Position numbers and translations under genes: made by a program
Assembly (NCBI GenBank): GCA_965116435.1
Contig: OZ220686.1
Span: forward strand, 1,116,001 to 1,180,000
DNA from: VXPQ01 sp965116435
GTDB taxonomy: Bacteria > Bacteroidota > Rhodothermia > Rhodothermales > VXPQ01
Direction: 5' to 3'
Length of the DNA: 64,000 bases
Part shown: one piece after another, positions 60,566 to 64,000 of the stretch
Position numbering within the stretch: position 1 is the stretch's first letter
Layout of the letters: every line of letters starts with the position of its first letter
The notes under the pieces: generated by a model
Databases searched by the model: none
Seen by the model: the letters and a program-made list of their open reading frames with translations, nothing else
Told to the model about the DNA's origin: nothing

Positions 60566-60948
60566 TTACGCTCCTGGGTGTGGGTGGAGAGGATTTTCAG
60601 GAGTTGGTGTACAAAGTGCAGGTATTTCAGTTTCGCACTGCAAGGCGATATTTACAAGAATTCCGCCGCCCTTCACGCTATCTTTATATTTTACGGAGCC
60701 AGATCAGAGCAGTTTCCCTCGGGTAGTCTGCCCTCTTGACATGCTACCCGACCCTGCATATGCTTGATTCCACCCCGACCAACCCCCCTGATCTCATGTG
60801 ATACCTTGCCCTAACCCTGATTTTTGTTGGCAGCTATATGCGCTGTGTAAAAACATGATGCCCCCAATGAAAAAACCTAATCTAATGGAAACACCGGTGT
60901 CCGTCTTTTTTCCGGACGGACTGTAAGCACAATAAGGGACATACGCAA
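60566..60948. other. Intergenic region with a stem-loop at 60899-60921
   Basis: This 380-bp stretch has no convincing gene. GTCCGTC and GACGGAC (60899-60921) form a 7-bp stem around a loop containing TTTTTT or AAAAAA, about 30 bp past the stop of the minus-strand gene at 60949. It lacks a following T-run, so termination is uncertain. CGGGTAG and CTACCCG near 60719-60751 form a second weak inverted repeat. Confidence 0.4.
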
Positions 60949-61488
60949 TCACAGTTCAAGCAATGCCGTTATTGAAGGATGCGATGTACCGCCAGAACCA
61001 CCTGTGCTTGTTACAATGTAGGAATAAATAGCCAAATGGAATCTATCTCCATCATCCCCTATATAAGTTTCGGTAGCATTGCTATCGAAGTATGGATTAA
61101 ATCCATGCGCGTCTATTTCGACATTATTTTTATACACAACCACAACGAAAAGATCGGGGTCATTGGTATTACCGCCATTCACTTCCATAGACAAATACAA
61201 TTCACATGGGCTTGAAGGCCCACCTCCACAAGCTATACCAGGAACTACAAGTGTGTTCGAATAATCATTCCAAGGCCCCGGATAACCAACTCTAATATAT
61301 GCATGCGGGTCGATTTCCGTACCAAGGCTATCCGCAGAATAGGGGGTGCTTAGCACGGTGTTAGCTGGAGCAGGGGCAAAAGAAAGGGCCGGAAGAGAAA
61401 GCGTTGCTATAATAACGCTGAAAACAAATTGGTTAGGCATAGTGATCTTGTGTTTGAGTAGGGAGTGGGTTACGCGGGTTAAATTCAT
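60949..61488 (-). CDS. Small exported protein, function unknown
   Basis: This protein of about 179 residues has an N-terminal hydrophobic signal (FVFSVIIATLSLPALSFA) and a mature beta-rich domain of about 140 residues with CGGGPSSPCELYLSMEVNGG (a possible disulfide) and DNDPD-like acidic loops (NTNDPDLFVVVVY). No known domain is recognised. The start at 61488 supplies positive charges before the hydrophobic stretch; MPNQF at 61440 is the alternative. It is AT-rich relative to its neighbours. Confidence 0.6.
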   Translation of the reverse strand: MNLTRVTHSLLKHKITMPNQFVFSVIIATLSLPALSFAPAPANTVLSTPYSADSLGTEIDPHAYIRVGYPGPWNDYSNTLVVPGIACGGGPSSPCELYLSMEVNGGNTNDPDLFVVVVYKNNVEIDAHGFNPYFDSNATETYIGDDGDRFHLAIYSYIVTSTGGSGGTSHPSITALLEL

Positions 61489-61633
61489 GGCGGGTTTCGG
61501 GTTGCGCACGGGCCGGGTTGCACCGTGCGCTATGTCTGCAAGTATAATACGGCGCAAGTCAAGCGAATTTAAGTAAAATTTTAATCCTCACCAAACCTTA
61601 ACAATAGGGCCAAAAAGGCTATGCCAACACGAA

Positions 61634-61665
61634 AAAGGCCCTCCCTCTTGCGAGGAAGGGCCTTT
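61634..61665 (-). terminator. Rho-independent terminator of the FG-GAP/T9SS gene
   Basis: AAAGGCCCTTCCTCGC and the matching arm AGAGGGAGGGCCTTT (minus strand) form a long stem followed by TTTTT. It lies about 50 bp after the stop at 61713. Confidence 0.85.
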
Positions 61666-61712
61666 CCTTGTATTACGAAGACACATGGAAGGGCTATTAG
61701 CCCGAACCACCT

Positions 61713-64000
61713 CTATTTGACAAGCACCATCTGACGAACCTGGCGGAAGTCAGGCGTTTCGAGCGCGTAGAAATACATGCCGCTGGCCACTTGCACGCCA
61801 GACGATGTGCCATCCCACTGCACCCGATACGATCCGGGCTGTTGCATGGCCCCATTCACCAGCGTCGCCACGAGGCGGCCCAGCGTATCGTATACGCGAA
61901 CCGTAACGGCCGTGGCCTCCATGATCTCATACTCGATGGTCGTGGAAGGGTTGAACGGGTTCGGATAGTTCTGGTGCAAGACAAACTGTTCGGGAATTTC
62001 GAACGGCTCGTCTTCCACGCCTGTCACTTGGTCCATTCCGGTGGATTCCAGCACAACGATAATCGGTTGGCCCGGATTACTGGCGTAAAGGTTCGTCAGA
62101 ACGATTTCGTTCATGCCATCCCCATCCAGATCGTCCGTGATGCGCAACGGGTAATACCGCTCGACAAGGCCTCCTTCATCCGCCGAGTTGACCATCTCTG
62201 TCCAGATGTAACTGGTCGAGTCGGCAGGACTTCCAGAACCCTTATACTCAATACGCATGACCGTTTCGGAAGTACCGGTCGTAGCTACTACATCGAAATT
62301 GCCGTCGCCGTCGATATCGCCGATATCTCCACCTCTTGCTCGACCTGTAGCGTCGTATATCCCCACTTCCTGGAAACTGGCTCCTGTGATCGTGGATACG
62401 TCGTCCACCTGTTCCATATAGTATAGCCGACCGTTCGTCATGGGCGCAAGCAGTTCCATCCGTCCATCGCCATCCGCATCGTGGAACAGCAACCTGTGGG
62501 AATTAAATGATCCCGGATCACCCCGATCATCCGCAGCATCCACATTGGCTTCAAGCCTATAGGTATCCGCACCCGTCGCCTCGACAATGGCCATGGAGAG
62601 ATTATCCCAAGTGTTCACCCAAATCTCCATAGCGCCGTCGTTGTCGAAGTCGATGGCGTCCACGTCATAGATGCCTCCGCCGCCCAGAACCTGTTCGCCC
62701 AGTTCGAATTCGACGTCAAATGTGGTAAATTCGTCAATGTTGCCTGTTTGCGAAGAGATAATGACGAGTTCGCGGGCGCTTCCCGTTCGAGACGTCGTGG
62801 CCAGTTCCTGCTTGTCGTCACCGTCGAAATCGCCGATGACGAAGCCCGAGGGCCGGAAATCCAGCGATCCATCCTTGCCATATCCGTATCTAATGGTCGG
62901 CTCGTCAGGAAACGTCTTGTCGGCGTTTTGTTCGAAGATCAGGAGATCGTCCGCTTTGCCCCCAACGGTAGGCACCCCAAAGTAAATCTCGTGCAGGCCG
63001 TCCTCATCAAGGTCGCCGTACGCAAGCGCAGGAAGCGAATTGGAGGGTTCGTGCGTAAAGTGCCATACATATTCATACGCATCGTCGCCTGTATTTTCAT
63101 ACAGGACCACATCCAGCATACCCGGATCAGGCCCCTGGGGCGCCAGTGTTTCGTCGGTCGTAAACAGGATTTCCTTTTTGCCGTCGCCGTCGAAGTCCAT
63201 ACCCGTCAGCACGCTACGCGCACCGAAACCCTGCTCGGTGTCGTCCTGGTCGGGATAATGATCGAATATTTCCGGGTGGGCGCGCGGATCCAGCGTCCAT
63301 GCTACCCGCACATCGGGCGTGGTGTTGATTGCAATGGACGCCTTGCGCTCGAATTTCTGCACGGAAGGCGGTATTTGACTGAACTGGCATATATACGCCG
63401 TATTCCCGTCCGGGGAAAAGGCAATGCCCCGAGGACGTCCTTGCGGAACCCCCTCGGCGTTCGCATCGGCGTTTGCTTCAGTAGACACATCCCATTTGAT
63501 GCTGTCCAGCGCCGTAGGAATCATGTCCACCGCAAGGTCGTCGATATCAAACGCATAATGGGTTTGTATCGACCAGGACGTAGCGACAGGCATATCGTCT
63601 GGGCCAATGTTCGGCATGTCGTTCTCCGAACCGGCGCCTACCCACAAGCGTCCAGCCGGATCGAAGCCGAACGATTCGGCGCTAACCCCCGGGATCACTA
63701 CGCCCATCGAATCGTATGGCGAGAATTCGTCCGGGCGTGCATATTCGATAACCGCTCTATTCGTATAGCCTGCCCAGAAAATGCGATGTCCATCCGGCGA
63801 AACCGCAAAGTCCCGCGAAAAGCCCAGAGCCGCATCCACCGCATTGCCCACAATCGACAGGTCATCCGGATTCAGCATAATGATGGGCTGCCCAGGACAT
63901 ACGGCGGCTACGAAAATGTTGTCGTTGCTTGCGGCCGCCTCGGCGAGCGAACAAAAATCGGCAAAACGATTTTTGGCCAAGCCCAAGCCTGTTTTGTAGT
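61713..64000 (-). CDS. FG-GAP repeat protein with T9SS C-terminal sorting domain (5' partial)
   Basis: The frame is open to the window edge, and about 762 residues are visible. The N-terminal visible part looks like a YVTN/NHL-type propeller (FAVSPDGHRIFWAGYTN, IAFSPDGNTAYICQF), followed by FG-GAP/VCBS repeats with Ca-binding loops (MDFDGDGKKEILFTT, YGDLDEDGLHEIYFG, IGDIDGDGNFDVVATT, TDDLDGDGMNEIVLTN) and a type IX secretion sorting domain (FVLHQNYPNPFNPSTTIEYE ... VRQMVLVK). It is an extracellular or surface-attached protein of unknown ligand. No start codon can be assigned, because the TTG near 63986 lies inside an open frame. Confidence 0.85.
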   Translation of the reverse strand, partial: YKTGLGLAKNRFADFCSLAEAAASNDNIFVAAVCPGQPIIMLNPDDLSIVGNAVDAALGFSRDFAVSPDGHRIFWAGYTNRAVIEYARPDEFSPYDSMGVVIPGVSAESFGFDPAGRLWVGAGSENDMPNIGPDDMPVATSWSIQTHYAFDIDDLAVDMIPTALDSIKWDVSTEANADANAEGVPQGRPRGIAFSPDGNTAYICQFSQIPPSVQKFERKASIAINTTPDVRVAWTLDPRAHPEIFDHYPDQDDTEQGFGARSVLTGMDFDGDGKKEILFTTDETLAPQGPDPGMLDVVLYENTGDDAYEYVWHFTHEPSNSLPALAYGDLDEDGLHEIYFGVPTVGGKADDLLIFEQNADKTFPDEPTIRYGYGKDGSLDFRPSGFVIGDFDGDDKQELATTSRTGSARELVIISSQTGNIDEFTTFDVEFELGEQVLGGGGIYDVDAIDFDNDGAMEIWVNTWDNLSMAIVEATGADTYRLEANVDAADDRGDPGSFNSHRLLFHDADGDGRMELLAPMTNGRLYYMEQVDDVSTITGASFQEVGIYDATGRARGGDIGDIDGDGNFDVVATTGTSETVMRIEYKGSGSPADSTSYIWTEMVNSADEGGLVERYYPLRITDDLDGDGMNEIVLTNLYASNPGQPIIVVLESTGMDQVTGVEDEPFEIPEQFVLHQNYPNPFNPSTTIEYEIMEATAVTVRVYDTLGRLVATLVNGAMQQPGSYRVQWDGTSSGVQVASGMYFYALETPDFRQVRQMVLVK

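Overview
The window most resembles the chromosome of a heterotrophic, aerobic, Gram-negative bacterium of the Rhodothermota/Bacteroidota group. The evidence is a SusC/SusD pair and further TonB-dependent receptors with carboxypeptidase-like N-terminal domains, T9SS-type C-terminal sorting domains (NYPNPFNPST), DUF5916 proteins, CRTAC/ASPIC-UnbV proteins, and generally high GC. This assignment is an inference from gene content; there is no rRNA in the window.

Layout. 0-1 kb is the edge of a defence-like locus: the last codons of a PglZ-type protein, a coupled unknown gene, and two gene stubs meeting at a junction. 1-6.1 kb holds a LysR regulator with a sugar-porter MFS transporter, a lipoprotein, and a translationally coupled pair of unrelated haloacid-dehalogenase families (DehI-like and HAD type II). 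6.1-7.1 kb is non-coding and repeat-rich and ends in a tRNA-Arg(ACG). 7.5-13.5 kb is a thiamine operon, thiO-thiS-thiG-[sulfatase]-thiE-thiD; a 253-bp repeat lies between thiO and thiS, and the sulfatase gene is bracketed by ~90-bp direct repeats. 13.7-16.6 kb encodes a cytochrome c/beta-barrel fusion and a five-haem cytochrome. 16.6-24.2 kb is metal homeostasis: a CDF exporter diverging from a TolC-adaptor-RND heavy-metal efflux operon. 24.4-27.2 kb is feoA-feoA-feoB. 27.5-33.0 kb holds two divergent DUF5916 outer-membrane proteins.

33.2-41.7 kb is an ASPIC/UnbV lipoprotein followed by SusC and SusD, all on the minus strand. 42.1-46.8 kb is class I fructose-bisphosphate aldolase and a TPR/FG-GAP/ASPIC lipoprotein. 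46.9-52.4 kb is visibly more AT-rich and encodes a TonB receptor, a small protein duplicating its N-terminal domain, and a T9SS-sorted secreted protein. 52.5-57.4 kb is an SGNH-like protein and a PVC-type haem-binding protein. 57.4-60.6 kb is a plastic zone of duplicated small membrane/coiled-coil genes sharing a leader sequence, a gene fragment, and a HicB-like gene overlapping an unknown gene. 60.9-64 kb holds a small exported protein and the 3' part of a large FG-GAP/T9SS protein running off the window.

The most unusual features are structural. A 253-bp MITE-like family (three full-length and three partial copies) repeatedly sits at the 3' ends of genes and contributes stop codons or C-terminal residues. 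Several genes carry in-frame tandem arrays (ThiE, the PVC haem protein, the efflux adaptor). The 57-60 kb zone is full of duplicated and broken small genes. All alignments and repeat comparisons were made by eye.
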